NCBI GenBank assembly: GCA_950295325.1
Contig: OX485808.1
Location: 10,792,501 to 10,856,500, forward strand
Source: Polytrichum commune
Lineage: Eukaryota > Streptophyta > Polytrichopsida > Polytrichales > Polytrichaceae
Reading direction: 5' to 3'
Length of the DNA: 64,000 bases
Program-made: the position numbers and the translations under genes
The notes under the pieces: model-generated
Database searches by the model: none
What the model was told of the DNA's origin: nothing
What the model saw: the letters and a program-made list of their open reading frames with translations, nothing else
Shown: positions 1 through 11,459 of the stretch, piece after piece
Position numbering within the stretch: the stretch's first letter is position 1
Layout: the number at the start of each line of letters is the position of its first letter

Positions 1-3000
1 CTGATATGGGTGTCCTAGTATGCATAGTATGTCAGGTTTGAGCCGAGCGTTGCAGTGACATCTTTGGGTGGTACATGTGCATGGAAGTAACCATGATGGT
101 ACGGTGTTTTCTTGAGGAAGCTCATTATATGTACCTGCATTCATGAGTGTGTAGTATCTTGTCTTTTTGTTTGAGATGAGAAGTTTGCGTATTTCCCATA
201 CGGCTTTGTTATGTCTTTTAGTTATTAGTGCGTGAATGTGTTGTTGTTTACATTTAAGGAGTACATGTAACCATGTGTCTGCTTCCTGTGCGTTGCATAT
301 GGGGCACGTGTGTGAGGGGTATGCATTTCTTCCGAAGAAGAGTTGTTTTCTAGCATGTCCCATGTATTGTCCGGTTCTGAATTTGACTAGGCATGTTTTT
401 TGTCTGTCTGTGATAATCGGGTTGTTCCAAAAATCATTTGATAGTGTTTTGTCAATATCTTTGTTATCGAGCCATTTGTGTAGTTGGTGTGTTTGAGTTG
501 CTATGAGGGCTAGGTTATGTTTTTTGTCGTATTTAGTGAGGTATTTGCCAAGGTGCCGAATGGGGCCTTTATCTGGTGTATCTTGCATTGAGTGCCACCA
601 GCCTTTTTGGAGGTAGTATGGCGTGGGGTGTGCGTGTTCGTACGTGGCTAGGGCATCTCTATGTTCTAATTCACATCCCATTTTGGCCAGTTTGTCCGCT
701 TGTTCGTTGCCACTAATATTCGCGTGGGCTTTGACTTTATGTAGTGTGGTGGTTTGTGTGCGGGATTGTAACATCTTAATAATTGATTCAAGTATCTTCT
801 TGTCCGGGTGGCTATTGTGTGAGGTTGGGTGTTTTGTTTGTGTATTTATGAGATATAAAACATTAAGGCAATCTGTGAAAATGTGTGCGGGTTCATTTCG
901 GTATGTGGTGGTGAGGAGGCATAAGGTGTGGTGGATAGCCATTAATTCCGCTCGTAGTATATTTTGGAGTCCTGGTAGTCGTTCTGAGATTTTAAGATTT
1001 TTAAAAGGGTTGTATATTCCATATCCTGCCTTTTCTCGTCTCCAATGTTCTTGGGCTATTGCTTTGGGTGGGATAAATGACCCATCGGTATAATAACAAT
1101 ATTGTGGTGGGTATTTGAGGGGTAGGCATATGTCATGGTTTATGATTGGTGGAATAGTGGTATTATGGGTTAGTGGTGGGAGGGGCGGGTATGTGAGTTG
1201 GGCCCATTTCTTACTACGGTTTATTGAGGTGTTCATTGGTGTGGGTGGTGCAATTGTGTTGAATATAGTAGGTATTTGTAGAGATTCGCCGATAGTGTTC
1301 ATGCGACATGCATATCTTGTGGTTCCGATGGCCGTGGTTTTGTGGTGTATACATAGTATTCTAATGTCATGGCTTTCTATTCGAGGTTCAATTTGTAGTT
1401 ATGGGGGTATCGTGGGTTCTTCGTATGTAATGGTGTCTGCTTTGAAGTGTGTGATGACGTGTGAGTCCGGGAAAGGACCTTCATGAGGGTGAAGGTTTTG
1501 ATACCAATTTGGATCAATGGTTATAAGGATTGTAATTGTGTCGGGGTTGTTGTGGGTTGCAAGTCTGGCCCAGTGAAGGGCTTGTTGAGTGTCTGTTTCT
1601 GTATGTGGGTGGGCATATCCGTTACTTGTCCATTTGTGTTGGAATGCCGTTCCTCTTGACCCGAAAACTTTGTCTCGGGTGAAAGTGGAGGAGAATTGTC
1701 TTAGCGTGGTAGGGCATGTGACGGGTGATGAAAAATATGAATGTGTGATATGGAAGGAGTCTATAATATGGTTAATAATGGCATTTGGGAGTGTATATTG
1801 TGATAGTTTGAGGGGATCACTTTTGGGCATTCGATATTTATACCTTTGGTATAACCATACAACTTCTTGTTCAAATGATTGTGTGGGGGGTTCGAGATTG
1901 TGTTGTATGTGTAATGCATTGTGGTATTGTTCCCACAACCATTGTAGTCTTTGTTCGGAGATGGTAATTAAGTGACGGCCATCATTGTCGTATATGTGTG
2001 CTACCCCATGTTGGCTTTGAATGGTGTGTTGAGTGCAGGCGATGTCATTATCTAGGTTACATTCATTGGTATTAACATGGCATAGGGGTATAATTTGTGT
2101 GTGGGGGGGGGGGGGGGGGATGTATCTAGTGTCTCTTAGTTGTTCTTCATTAAAGTATAATTTTAGGATGTTGGTGAAGTGTTGATTTTGTTTGTGGGTA
2201 TAATATTGTGTTAAAAGTAGGATGTTATGATTTATAGTGTTTTGGTTGTTCCATGGGAACAATTCTTTTTGGGGAAGCCACTTGTTGTATATGGTTTCAT
2301 GGGGGAGTATCCATTGGCATAGGTAGGATGTGTAGCTTTTGGTAATTTTGTGTTTGTCTTTGTAGGTGTGGGGGCGGTCGTTTATTATAGAGTGAATTGG
2401 GTATTGTATGTGGTTGTTTTGTATGTACGAGGGTGGCTTCGGGTATACCGGAGGTGGAGGTGTGGGTAGGTGTGCATTATGTCTTTCTAATCGGGTGTCT
2501 ATGTGGTGGTTGTGTATTATGTAGGGGTTTTTTAGGGTGTTTGATAGGGTATGTGTTGAGCAATTATTTAGGCATGGGTTATGACACGGAGGTTCGCAAA
2601 AAAGAGTTCGGGCTTGTTCTAGGGCGGCTTGTGTTGTTTTAGTGAGTGTACCATAGTAATGTTTGTAGTCATCGTTTGTCATAAGATGTGTGCCGTTGGG
2701 GTGGGTTATGTGTTTGAGTTCGGTTATGTTGTGAAGGATGAGTTTATGTAGGTGTTTAAGGGAGAGTGTGGGAGTTAGTGTTGGTATGGTTTGTGCTTGG
2801 TGCATCCATTGAGTTTCTAAGGGTGTGGGAAGGAGAGGAAATTTCTCGAGTTGGCTCTTGAGGTGAATGCCACTGGTTGTTTTGAGTAGGAATAGCGTAC
2901 GTGTAATTGGTGATCGGATACAATCTTGGCGGGATATGCGTGGTAGTTTAAGGGATCCGCCATGTTTGGCAAGTATGTGTTTAGTTAATCTATTATATAT

Positions 3001-6000
3001 TTTTCCTAGTCGCCCTTTGTCATTGAGGGCATTGATGAGTTGTTCGCCTATACATGTAAGGTATGCATTTTTTAGTGAGAAGGCTTCCGTGCCAAACATA
3101 TATTGTGGTAGCTGTGTAACCGCATTGGACATGCATTTCGGTAAGCCACATATAGTTTTGTGTAGGGCGATTATTCGTTTATCGAGTTTCTTAATGGAGG
3201 GGAGTGAATATGGAACGGCGTAGAAACTGTAGGCGATGCCAGCTCTGATGACCGTGTCAATCATTTGAATTTTTTGTTTCATGGTGGCTGGGCAAGCGGT
3301 TAGTAGCTTGCATTGTTTGATTAATTTAGTTGTTGTTATGTGTGTTTGAGTTTTCCATTGTAGTGAGGAGACTAGATTAATTCCAAGATAAACATATGGC
3401 TCGTGTTGGCTTAGGATAGGATTGGGCAACCCGTGATAGCGCATTTTGGGATGCCGAGGTCCATTCCTGCCCACTCACAGAATTTGTCCAGTTTATTTAG
3501 TTGGAGTTGGAGGGATGGCAAATTATTGGATATTGCGGCCAAATCGTCTGCGTAGGCTGCGGAACTTAGTTTTGTATTAGAGGTGTGAAAGGTGTATCCA
3601 TTGTTACCCCGTTGTAGCCATCGTAGGAGTGGTTCAAGAAATATGATAAAAAGGTATGGACTCAAGGTGTCACCTTGTATAGTGCCACGTTGTATGGGTA
3701 TGGATTTTGTTTGGTCAAAATGTTCTCCGTTAAAGGTGGTAGTGGATTGTGAGTAGATATTACCTACTAAGGCCACAGCGTCTTGTGGGTAGCGCTAGGT
3801 CCTTCATAATGGCGAGAAGTTTGGCATGATCAATAGATCCGAAGGCGTTTTTGAAATCGATGTATAATATGTAAATATCTTGAGTGGTAAGTCGTGCGTC
3901 TTCTAATGCCGCTATGATGGTTTGTAATTGTCTTGCGGTGCATCGTTCAGCCCTAAAGCCTTCTTGGCTGTCGTGTAGGATTTGATATTTTTCTCCGTAC
4001 GTGGATAATATGCTTGTAAGTGTACTAGTAAATAGTTTGTAGATTGTATTAGCGAGTGCGATTGATCTATGGTTAGTAAGGTGATGGGGGTTGCCCTTTT
4101 TATATAAGAGTATTGTGAGGCTTGTTTTCCAGGATGCGGGGATTTGTTTTTGCTTGTAGCAGTGGGTAAAAAATAACAATAGAAGTGTGTGAAATCTGGG
4201 TGGCATATTTTTTAATATGGCATTGGGTATTTTGTCGGGTCCAGGGGTTTTCCCGTTGGTTAAATTTTTAAGGCATATGTCGTATGTTCCTTGATCTAGG
4301 TATGTATGTAGGGGGGTTGATGCTTCGCCTCTTTTTTCAAGGGCATATCCGTTCAGATTATGCCACGGGTATTGTCTGACTCCGCATATGCACTGTTGTG
4401 GGTGGTCTGATTGATAATAGCAGGTTGGGACAGTTGGTCTATTACTGATTGATTGTTGGGCATGTATTTCTTGGGCAATGTCTTTTGGGTTGGTAAGAAT
4501 GTTGTTGTGCCTATCTATGAGGCAGTCGAGTGGGGGTGTGTCGGTATTTTTAAAAACTTTTCGGTTGATAGTCTTAGGGCTTTTATCATAGAGTTGTTGA
4601 TATTTTGATATGGCTTTTTTAATTTGTTTGGTGGTGTAGTCGGTTGTGATTTTGTGGGCTTTGTTCTTGGCTTCTTTTGCAATTTTAGCTAGGGCATCCA
4701 CCCATGTGTTGTGTGGGAGAAATGAGTGTGGTGGTGGGGGTATGATGGTATGAGTATGATTGTGTATTTCTTGGGTAATAATGGGGTGGGTGCGCCAGTT
4801 CGGGTTGTTTTTTATGGTGTAAATTGCCTTCCGGATGAAGTGGTAGGTGGATAAGTGTAGTTTCCAGGTTTTTTGTGTTTTCTTTGGGAGATAGCCTCCT
4901 TGGTTAGCAATTTGGTTTGGCAATGTGGAGATGGGTGGGGCACTACAAGTTTCTAAGACGATGTTGGTGATGTTTTCGGTGAGGGTGTTTGGTGAGTCAC
5001 ATGCTAATGTCCATTGGTCATTTGTTAGTTGGCTATGTTTTAATAGTAGTATTAGCTCATCAATTTGAGTTGAATTAGTTTCAAAGAATTTGGTGTGGAA
5101 GTCTTCGATTTTCTCCTTTGGGATAGGGTTAAGAATTCTTGGTGGTGGTTCGGATACTACAATTGGTGTTCTAGCGATGAGTGTGTTAGGGGGAATTTTT
5201 AATTGGATGGGCATGTGGTCGGAGTTTAGCTGAGTATGTTGGTTTGTGATAGCTGAGTATTGGTTGTTATCGGGAGTTTTTATGAAAAAACCGTCAATTA
5301 AGCTATTCTGTGTGTAGTTGTATCCCCCTTGTCTGGAGAATGTTGTGTCTGTTGGAATATATGTCAGTCCAAGGTCCAGTATGAAAGATCGCCATAGGTA
5401 GTCCTCAGTTTGTGGCGGTGTAATTTGTTGGTCGTTTTGTCGTCCTATTAGGGCGATGTCCCTATTAAAGTCTCCGCATAAGATATATGTGTGGTTCGGG
5501 TGTGTGTTGATTTGGTCCGTAATGGTATTTTGGATGGTGGGGATGAGAGGTAGGTCGTCCTCATGTGAGGGCATATATAGGTTAAGTAGGAGCCAAGGTT
5601 GTAGGGGCTGGTTGGCTATGCGTGTTATTTAGAGAAAAGGGGATATTGCTGCGGGAGTGGGTATTTTGGAGATGTTACCAGGGAATGCATGTTTGATGTG
5701 TATAAGTAGTAGGAGACCTCCTCTAAAGCCTCTATAGGTCATTCTTTGGCGTGTAATTCTCGTGATGTTATGTGTATTGTTAAAGAAAAGTTTATATTGG
5801 GGAAATAACCTTTGTATGTGTTTTGTGGATTTTGTGGCGGATAGCTTGGTTTCTTGTAAGATGATGATCGACGGGGGTTCTTTTGTAATTAAGTCTTGTA
5901 AACATGGCATAGCGGTGTTAAGTGAAGAAACATTCCATGTTATGGCATATGTTTCTAGGCTTGTTATTGGAATTGGTTCGGATGATGATGGTGGGGTGGA

Positions 6001-6589
6001 TATGGATGGGGTAGGATGTGTATATTCGTTTATGTGTTCGTTGTATCTTAAGGCTTCCGTTATAAGTTGTTTTGGTAGGTATGGGAATGCTTCCTGTAAA
6101 TTTTGTATGCTAAGTGAGTCGGGATGTAAGTGGATGTAATCATATAATTTTTTGTGTATTGTGTTGGCGGGGTTGATTGTATCATTAAATATGTTGCAGA
6201 ATTGCGTGTATGGGTGTGGGGTGTCTATGTGTCGTTCCGGCGGGTTGGGTAATTTGGTCATTTTCTCTAATATTTGTGATGTCCAGTTATGTGTTGGTTG
6301 TTGTTGTAGGTACAAGTTACATGCTTCAGTGGAGGGGCTAATTGTTATTATTATTGCATATATGATTCGTGAGGGGGGGGGGTGGGTATGATATTTTTGT
6401 ATGTGGTTGTATAAGTATGGGAGTGAGAGTGTTATTTGTTCGTGTAAGGGGTGTGTATTTTGGAAAAAAAGTTTGAATGTTTTGGCAAGGTGTTGATATT
6501 CGGGCTGGAATTTGATCGTACTAGGTAGGAAATATGTATGTTGGCGTCTTTTGTGAGCCGGGGGGTGTTTTTGTAATAGGTTAGGCATA

Positions 6590-6625
6590 GGTCTAGGGTT
6601 AGGGTGTATATCTCCACATTGTAGT
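6590..6625 (-). other. Second, degenerate 2A-like motif GDIHPNPRP
   Basis: About 380 nt downstream of the first motif, in the endonuclease frame, the sequence reads LLLQCGDIHPNPRP. This matches the LLLxxGDIxxNPGP pattern seen ahead of endonuclease domains in many LINEs, with R (AGA) in place of the essential G (one G-to-A change from GGA). As written it should not skip. Confidence 0.6.
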
Positions 6626-6982
6626 AGGAGATGGTTTTGATTGCAGCGTTGTGTATTTATGCTTAATTGTGGTTTCTTACTATGTGATTGCATGCCGGGT
6701 GGTGGTTGATTTTGGAGTAGGTAGGGTAATGCCCATATGGTAGCTATATATCTATGTATAATTATGGTGTTATGTTGTGAGTTTGGGTGTAAGGATTTTA
6801 GGGCGGTTGGTTTGTGTTGTGAATGACTTAGGCCTAATTTAGTGGGGTTAGGGAGGTGTGGTGGTAAGTGTATGGATGAAAGGCTTACTAGATGGGCGTG
6901 TTGGGATACGAGTGGATGTTTAATAGAGTATTGTTTTGTTTCTTGTGTGTTTTTTATAAGGGTTTTTTATAGATGTATGAAG

Positions 6983-7009
6983 GTGGGCCCGGGTTGAGTT
7001 GTATGTCTC
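6983..7009 (-). other. 2A-like ribosome-skipping motif GDIQLNPGP in LINE ORF2
   Basis: The ORF2 frame reads LILRAGDIQLNPGP followed by PSYIYKKPL and a stop produced by a frameshift. It fits the 2A consensus D-(V/I)-E-x-N-P-G-P except Q for E. Such motifs are known in LINEs of trypanosomes and several animals, where the peptide bond before the last proline is not made. Here it would release a ~310-residue N-terminal product from the downstream enzyme. Activity is inferred; the Q could weaken it. Confidence 0.7.
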
Positions 7010-7926
7010 CAGCCCTTAGGATGAGTGTTTGGAGGTTAACAATTTGTGCAAAGGTTTTGTGTAATGTTGGGCGTTTTAAGTGTGTATGTCTTATTGTGTA
7101 GAAGTTGACTAAAGTAATGTTGTGGCAGTTGATGTGGCTATAGCCGATGTGGTGATGTTTTAGTGGTGGGGTTGTGTGAGGTAGTGGAGATGTATATGTG
7201 TTTAGTGTGGATATGATGGATGTGCCTGATAGGTGAGTTTGTAGTGTTTCTTTTAGTGTGTAAAGTAGCTCTTTTTTTTTAGGTGTTTTTTTTTTTGAGT
7301 TTGGGATGGTATTATATATAAGTGTGTGTATGGGCGTTTCAATTATTGTGAGTGTTATGTTGTGTAAGTAGTTGTATGGGTGAATATGGTTATGGTGTGG
7401 GGTGGTAATAGGGTGTGCTTGGTATGGGTGGTTTATTGTGTGGTTGTATGATGTGGGAGTAGCGTGGGGGTTTGAGGTGGTGAAATGAGCACATAATATT
7501 GGGGCTATAATGACATGGATAAGGTTGATATTGAATTGCTTAATGCTTGTGCACTTTTTATTGATAAGTAGTGGGAAGCATAAATAGTATGTAACTAACG
7601 TCCATGTGTATGCTAATGGGTTGCTATTCATTTTGGGAGTTTGGGCCTTTGTGATAACTTGATGGGGAGTTCCGTTGTGGTATAGTGAGGTGGCATAGTT
7701 GTTGTGATTTGTTTGGTATGGGAAGTTTTGGAGTGTTGGGGGTAATGTTGTTTTGCATGGCATTGGGTTGTATTGGTGATCGGGTGTTATCGAAAGGATA
7801 AGAAACCTTAGAAAAAGGTTCCATATTAGGAGTATTGTGGGAACAATGCGAGACCCTTTATTCATAAGAAGGTAGAAGATACATCTCAATTGTATGAGAG
7901 ACTTTATTGGACACGCTAAGAGCTTT

Positions 7927-7934
7927 CTATTCAT
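7927..7934 (-). promoter_or_regulatory. ORF1 stop / ORF2 start overlap ATGAATAG
   Basis: ORF1 ends ..HLHE-TAG and ORF2 begins ATG-AAT-AGA; the two share the eight bases ATGAATAG. This geometry is what termination-reinitiation uses in several LINEs with overlapping ORFs (SART1-type). It has survived although both ORFs carry lesions elsewhere. Confidence 0.65.
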
Positions 7935-10900
7935 GAAGGTGGCGTTGGTCTTTGTGGAGGCTTGATGAGGGGCTTCGGAGGTGTGCGCCGGCGAATCCCG
8001 GTGGTGCTAAGTGTGTGTTGGCATCTCCCGTATGGGTGTTAGCCATGAGTGTGTTAGGAGCATGTGCAAGTCTTGCGAAGGTGGCATGAGGCGGTTCCGA
8101 TGACGTGGCGGCCAATATTTGCATAATGTTGTGGATGCGGTTGTTGGATTGTTGAAACTCCATTGCCATCGCACTCATGATGTTGTGCATGTTCGATGCA
8201 TGGGTCTTGAGTGTGTCCGTGGAGGCCTCTATTTGCTTATCCGTGTTGAGGTTAATGTTGTTGGCTAGCGTTGTGAGTTTGTCATCCACCGTCTCAACTA
8301 ATTCTTTGATGGTTTTGGTGAAGAGTCTCTCCGAAACGAGGGGCGAGGATGCGGCGGTGTTGCTCATAGCTTGGGCTTTTTGAGCGATGACTTTGCGTAC
8401 GGGGGCGTGTGCGAGGCGGATGGCCGTTTGGTTAGGTTCGGTGCCGTCAATGCTCCCTTTGTGGGGGATGAAATCGACGCGCCTTCCTAGAATGTATGTG
8501 ATTTCTTTAGCCACTCCGTGTAAACCTCCGCGTTGAGACATTGGATGTGACACCATCCGGCATGGTGGTCGTCCTTTTGGTTGTAGAGGTGTCCGTATGT
8601 GATGTCGGTGATGTTGTCGTCACCAAATAACCGTTTAAGGGCCTTTGTGATGATTGATTGAGATTCTCTTTGTGGCAAGTTGTTGGCGACGAGGGTGGTA
8701 CTAATGCGGAGCTCCGAGATGTTGCCGTTGTCCTTGTCTTTCGTGAGGCTTACCTTAAGGCGCTCGGAGTGGTAGATGAGGCCATTGCTAAGAAGGTCAT
8801 CTCTCGCTTCTTCGGTGGTGAGGGTGATGAACGCAAAGTCTCGCTCCTCGTCCGATTTGGTGAGGGAAAGAATTTCGATTTCGCGTCCGTCGTAGTAGGA
8901 TTCTTCCATGAGTGTCCGAAGTATATGGATGGCCTTGTTGTTGCGGAGAGCGTCCCCTTTAAGGTGAAGTCTCATGTTCTTTGCCTTAGTTATGAGTTCG
9001 AAGCCCTTCTCTGCCTTGCCAATGACTTGCTCTCCATCTCCCATTGTCATGACAAAGGTGCGTTCGCCCCGGAGGAGGGCCAATCCATCTTTCTTCGGGT
9101 GTTGAAGGTGAATTTTGATGAAGCCGACCCAATTTCTTGTAACCGTGTTGATTCCGATGTCTATCGGATTGGAGTATGTAGACCCTAGCGGCATGTCCAT
9201 GCGGCGTAGTCTCTCCATGCATACGAGTTTGACCTCCCGACGACTAAGCATCTTGTATTCTCCGTCAAATCTTATGGTAACATGAAACCCTTCGGTGAGA
9301 CCCGTGTCTTGAGAGATCTTCTAATACATAAGGATTTGTGTAAAATGGAGGTGTTGTCCGGGGACCGCATCCGGGCGCTCGGAGGGGTAAAATACTTGTT
9401 TGGTTCTCGGGAACGCCCGTCGAAGTGTTCGAAATTCGTGAATTTCGTTGATGGGTGTTCCGAGAGTGGTGAATTCCTCATCGGTGCGGGTCTCCTTCAA
9501 CTCCTTCTTGCCTCTTTGCATAGAAAGTGATTCTTGCATTTGAAAGCCCAAGCACATTTGGCCAATCATGTCAATGCCTAGGGTGGCTACACGTTTAGAC
9601 CTTGTATGCAATGGTGGTAATGTGGCCTTACTTGGTTTTGTGGGTGTGGATGTAGCGGTGAAGTCGTCGGCCTTTCGTCGTTTGGTGCTTTGGCTCTCCG
9701 AGGCATCTTCTATGCGTAGATTTCGGTATGGAAGAGTTGGTGGTGTGCCATCGGTGGTATGCATGGATTTGTGCGGAGTCGTTTGTGCGGCTTGGATGGA
9801 GTTTCGTTCGGATGTCATTTGTAAAGAGCTCCCTCCACGCTCCGGTGATACATTTTCTAATTGGGCGTCCATATCAAGGTCCTCCTCGACAGCTAGTTCA
9901 TGGATGTGATTGTGTTGTTGTGACGGCTGTGAATTGTGAGAGGTTGGCGGCTGAGCTTGAATTCGTTGTTGGAACTCCATGTATTGGTTGGCCAAGTTGT
10001 GTGGCGGCTGGGCCATACTGTGGAGAGGACGGGTCGATGGTGTCTTGTCGGCCCTTGTTGTGCTATATTGTCTGTGCTGGAATGCTACCTCGGAGATGAT
10101 CATGGTGGTGGTGTGGTGCTGTGAGTGTGGGGTTGTTGTGGGAGCTCTGGCTGGGGCTCCGCTGTGTCTGGATGCTGAGTCCTTGTTGTGTCGTGGAATT
10201 CGTAATGTCGGGAGGCTGTGTGTTTTGCCTTCGGCTGTTCTGCTGGATTCTTTGTCGGGTGTTGCTGGTGGGTGGGGAGTGCGTGTGGCAGTCCGGCAGG
10301 GGCCGGGCTTCTTGATTGGGTTGTCTGGTGGTCTCGATCTGCAGGGGCCACTTTTGTTAGTGAATTTGCTGTTGGATGTGTAATTCATGAGGTGCCAGTG
10401 TAGGAATTCTGTGAGTACCTTGTGCGCGCTGGGGTGGAATCGTGCAGCTGGGTGACTGAATGGTGGTGTGGTGTGTGTAGGTGTGATGTGCCGTGGAGGT
10501 GGCATGGAGCTGGTTACGTAGACAGTGCCGGTTGGAGTGCGCTGCCTTGCTGGGTTGTTATTGTGGCGATGGGATGCTCCGTTGAGTAGTGGCGTATCTG
10601 TTCGCTGGGAATTTTGGTGTCGCAGTTGATCGTTGCGGGGTTGATCCGTTGGGGCACTTCGTGTTCGTCGTAATTTTCTGCATGTCCAAGCTTGATTGAT
10701 GAGTGCGGTGTGGGGGGCAGGGTGTGTGAATTGGTAGCGGAGGGGATCGTTGTTTACCTTTGGGTTTTTGTGTAGTTGGGTGTCGCTGTTGCAACTTCTG
10801 TTGGGTTGTGTCGGTGGGTTGATCGGCAGCGTGATTGTAATTCTGGTACCGCCTGGTGTTGGTGTGCGTGCTGGTGGCGTTGTGGTATCGTCTGCGGCAC

Positions 10901-11435
10901 TTTGTGGTCGCCTCCGTCGGAGAAGATGTGTTTCGCTGCTGGCTACTCCCGGGTGTGTGCAGATTCGTTGCAGTTTGTGGGATGAGCGGGGTGTGGCCAC
11001 TGGTCCCTGTTGGTGTTGATGGAGCGACTCGCCTTTGCCGTGGGGATTGCTGCTGCTCGTCCTGGTCCAAGTGTCACTTGAGTGTGCAATAGGGGGTGAG
11101 TGAAGAGGGGGTGTGAGAGGGAGGGGAGTACAAAGGTGGGGACTGAGTGCAGGCTTGTGTGTGAGTGGAGATTGTTGTGTGATGTTGAGTTGTGTGAGTC
11201 TTGTGTTAAGTAGTGTTGTGAATTGGTTAATGTGGGTGTTTGTGCTATCGGCGGTGTGTAGCCAATGGCTGTTTGTGGAGGTAGCTTGGTGTAAAGTTTG
11301 CTGCGGCGGCGATCTGAGGCGGCGTGTTGCTAGCTTTCTTTGGCTGGGAGATGTTTTTGGGGTGTTTAGGGTTGTGAGCTGTGGGTTTTCAATTTTGTAT
11401 ATAGGGGGTTGCGTGTGTCCAAGAGATGCAATCAT
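7927..11435 (-). pseudogene. LINE ORF1 (RNA-binding chaperone-like, damaged)
   Basis: Probable nucleic-acid-binding ORF1 protein of the LINE, ~1,170 codons from ATG at 11435 to TAG at 7927. Residues ~1-500 are Pro/Thr/Ser/His/Gln-rich with no recognisable fold. A conserved part follows (LENVSPERGGSSL, then AVPGQHLHFTQI) that is shared with the copies at 29-30 kb and 35-37 kb. Two RRM-like segments come next: one around EERDFAFITLTTEEARDDL and one from STTLVANNLPQRE to HAGWCHIQCLNAEVYTEW. The C-terminus (8400-8100) is a polar helical stretch likely to form a coiled coil. Lesions: in-frame TAG at 9323-9321, where the other copies have HE or EK-type residues, and a frameshift near 8505. Without them it is one frame. 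It precedes ORF2 with an 8-nt overlap. Function is inferred from position and RRM-like pattern. Confidence 0.72.
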
Positions 11436-11459
11436 GTGGGTGGTGATGGCTTTGTGATT

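Larger units (their letters stand above)
1..7934 (-). pseudogene. LINE ORF2 polyprotein: 2A-like, APE endonuclease, reverse transcriptase, RNase H, zinc finger (damaged, C-terminus outside window)
   Basis: Enzyme for target-primed reverse transcription of the element RNA. In order on the minus strand: an unrecognised N-terminal part (7934-7000) ending in GDIQLNPGP; a spacer; the endonuclease (about 5948-5190) with N in TWNVSS, E in LQETKL, Y in LYMP, GDFN and SDH; the reverse transcriptase (about 4260-3400) with motif A YIDFKNAFGSIDH, motif B RGTIQGDTLSP and YADD at 3554-3543; RNase HI (about 1092-700) with YTDGS, RAEL, FTDC and NEQAD; and CPICN..HVLLKC (306-250). Lesions: frameshift at an A6 run near 6968, TAA at 5631-5629, compensating frameshifts near 3790 and 3420, TAA at 1401-1399. 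The frame then stays open to position 1. The start overlaps the ORF1 stop. All catalytic residues remain, so this is a fairly young dead copy. Confidence 0.88.

Noticed and set aside
236-2642. Open frames on the plus strand opposite the LINE ORF2
   Set aside because: They are Cys/Val/Gly-rich shadows of the A/C-rich minus-strand coding sequence and carry no motif.
1399-5631. In-frame TAA codons as evidence for a reassigned genetic code
   Set aside because: TAA ends the F-box-type exon frame and the Hikeshi-like gene normally, and the LINE also has frameshifts and a TAG, so simple decay is enough.
9568-11457. Many plus-strand open frames over ORF1 and leader
   Set aside because: Antisense of the stop-poor A/C-rich strand; length is explained by composition.
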